NCBI GenBank assembly: GCA_937881505.1
Contig: CALGEM010000196.1
Location: 1 to 6,601 of the forward strand
From: an uncultured euryarchaeote
GTDB lineage: Archaea > Thermoplasmatota > Poseidoniia > Poseidoniales > Poseidoniaceae
Reading direction: 5' to 3'
DNA: 6,601 nt
Under the pieces are notes generated by a model. The model made no database searches. It was not told where the DNA came from and saw nothing but the letters and a program-made list of their open reading frames with translations. Below, in pieces: positions 6,192 through 6,601 of the stretch. Positions within the stretch are counted from its first letter, which is position 1. Each line of letters begins with the position of its first letter. The position numbers and the translations under genes are program-made.

Positions 6192-6197
6192 TATAAG
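6192..6197 (+). promoter_or_regulatory. Putative TATA box of the BoxB-like oxygenase gene
   Basis: TATAAG within GGTATAAGG is centred about 26.5 bp before the ATG at 6221, the spacing expected for a leaderless archaeal transcript. The purine-rich GTAAAGG just upstream could serve as the BRE. The box overlaps an AAGGAGGT (6195-6202) that resembles a strong Shine-Dalgarno, but that is 18 nt from the ATG with no nearer in-frame start, so a promoter reading fits better. Confidence 0.5.
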
Positions 6198-6220
6198 GAG
6201 GTCGGGGTCTACCTGCCTTC

Positions 6221-6601
6221 ATGGACAACCTACCGAAGACCTGGGACGACTGGATTGAGAACTTCAAGACCTGGCAAGACAATGTCGGCTACGACCGTGA
6301 ATGGATGGGCGATTTTGACCTCTCCATCCAATTTGATTGGGAACGTGCTGGCGATGTCATCGAATTTGGCGACTACGCAGGACGTGCCAAGTGGGAGCGC
6401 TCACTCCAAGTGCCTCACCAAAGCATGCGAGACGCTCTGGTCAGCATGATCACCGTCCAAGGCGACACCGAATTCGCTTCCGTTGAACAACAGCGCCACC
6501 TCCTCGCCACCGCACCGACCGACTACGACCGCTACGCTGCGGCTCGCATCATGGCCGAAGAACAACGCCATGGATGGCAAATGGCTTACCTCCTCCTGAC
6601 C
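6221..6601 (+). CDS. BoxB-like benzoyl-CoA epoxidase / PaaA-family di-iron oxygenase subunit (partial)
   Basis: The first 127 codons are present; the rest lies beyond the window. The protein matches the ferritin-like di-iron oxygenase family of BoxB (oxygenase of benzoyl-CoA 2,3-epoxidase) and PaaA. The stretch VQGDTEFASVEQQRHL (79-94), followed by APTDYD and MAEEQRHGWQMAYLL (111-125), closely recalls BoxB as I remember it (QGDTEPASVEQQRHL...EEGRHLWAMVYLL). The expected first three iron ligands are present: E84 in the QGDTE motif, then E114 and H117 in the EQRH helix, with the same 30- and 3-residue spacing as BoxB E120, E150 and H153. Its N-terminus is roughly 40 residues shorter than BoxB's. 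Such enzymes need a reductase partner (BoxA or PaaE) that is not visible here. The substrate is inferred to be an aryl-CoA or related CoA ester; the remaining iron ligands cannot be checked. Confidence 0.85.
   Translation, partial: MDNLPKTWDDWIENFKTWQDNVGYDREWMGDFDLSIQFDWERAGDVIEFGDYAGRAKWERSLQVPHQSMRDALVSMITVQGDTEFASVEQQRHLLATAPTDYDRYAAARIMAEEQRHGWQMAYLLLT

Noticed and set aside
6195..6202. AAGGAGGT as the ribosome binding site of the oxygenase gene
   Set aside because: It is 18 nt from the ATG, too far for normal use, with no nearer in-frame start; it overlaps a well-placed TATA-like box.
1..6601. CRISPR arrays, insertion sequences, tRNA or rRNA genes, defence systems
   Set aside because: No repeat arrays, terminal inverted repeats, transposase or nuclease motifs, or cloverleaf-like segments were seen; the window is filled with metabolic, regulatory and channel genes.

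Overview
The window reads as a compact archaeal chromosome segment, most likely from a marine Thermoplasmatota-type euryarchaeon (Marine Group II / Poseidoniales is my best guess, made from gene content and style, not from a search). The signs are an archaeal DhnA-type class I aldolase, a bacterio-opsin-activator-type (HTH_10) regulator, almost no Shine-Dalgarno sites, genes packed with start/stop overlaps, and TATA-like boxes placed 26-27 bp before two start codons, as expected for leaderless archaeal mRNAs. Base composition looks even and moderately GC-rich. I see no rRNA, tRNA, CRISPR or mobile element.

There are nine genes in two divergent blocks that meet in a 52-bp gap at 3602-3653. The left block is on the minus strand. 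From the gap outward it holds an FAD-dependent reductase of the geranylgeranyl-reductase superfamily, a crotonase-fold enoyl-CoA hydratase with BoxC-like features, a class I fructose-bisphosphate aldolase, and a voltage-gated cation channel cut by the window edge. The first three are joined by a TAATG overlap and a possible GTGA overlap. The channel follows after a 54-bp gap that holds its own TATA-like box.

The right block is on the plus strand: moaE, moaC, a GlpX-type fructose-1,6-bisphosphatase and an HTH_10 regulator. A BoxB-like di-iron oxygenase subunit begins at 6221 and runs off the window. The 58 bp before it carry two tandem AACATGTT palindromes followed by a TATA-like box, a compact regulated promoter just downstream of the regulator gene.

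Three themes stand out. Central carbon: the aldolase and the bisphosphatase catalyse consecutive gluconeogenic steps from opposite arms. Molybdenum cofactor: moaE-moaC supply cyclic pyranopterin synthesis and sulfur insertion. Aromatic-CoA chemistry: a BoxB-like oxygenase lies in the same neighbourhood as a BoxC-like hydratase, which suggests oxygen-dependent breakdown of an aryl-CoA or similar CoA ester. No obviously new multi-gene defence or mobile system is visible. The points most worth checking are the palindrome promoter with its adjacent regulator, the BoxB/BoxC-like pair, and the probable CTG start of moaC.
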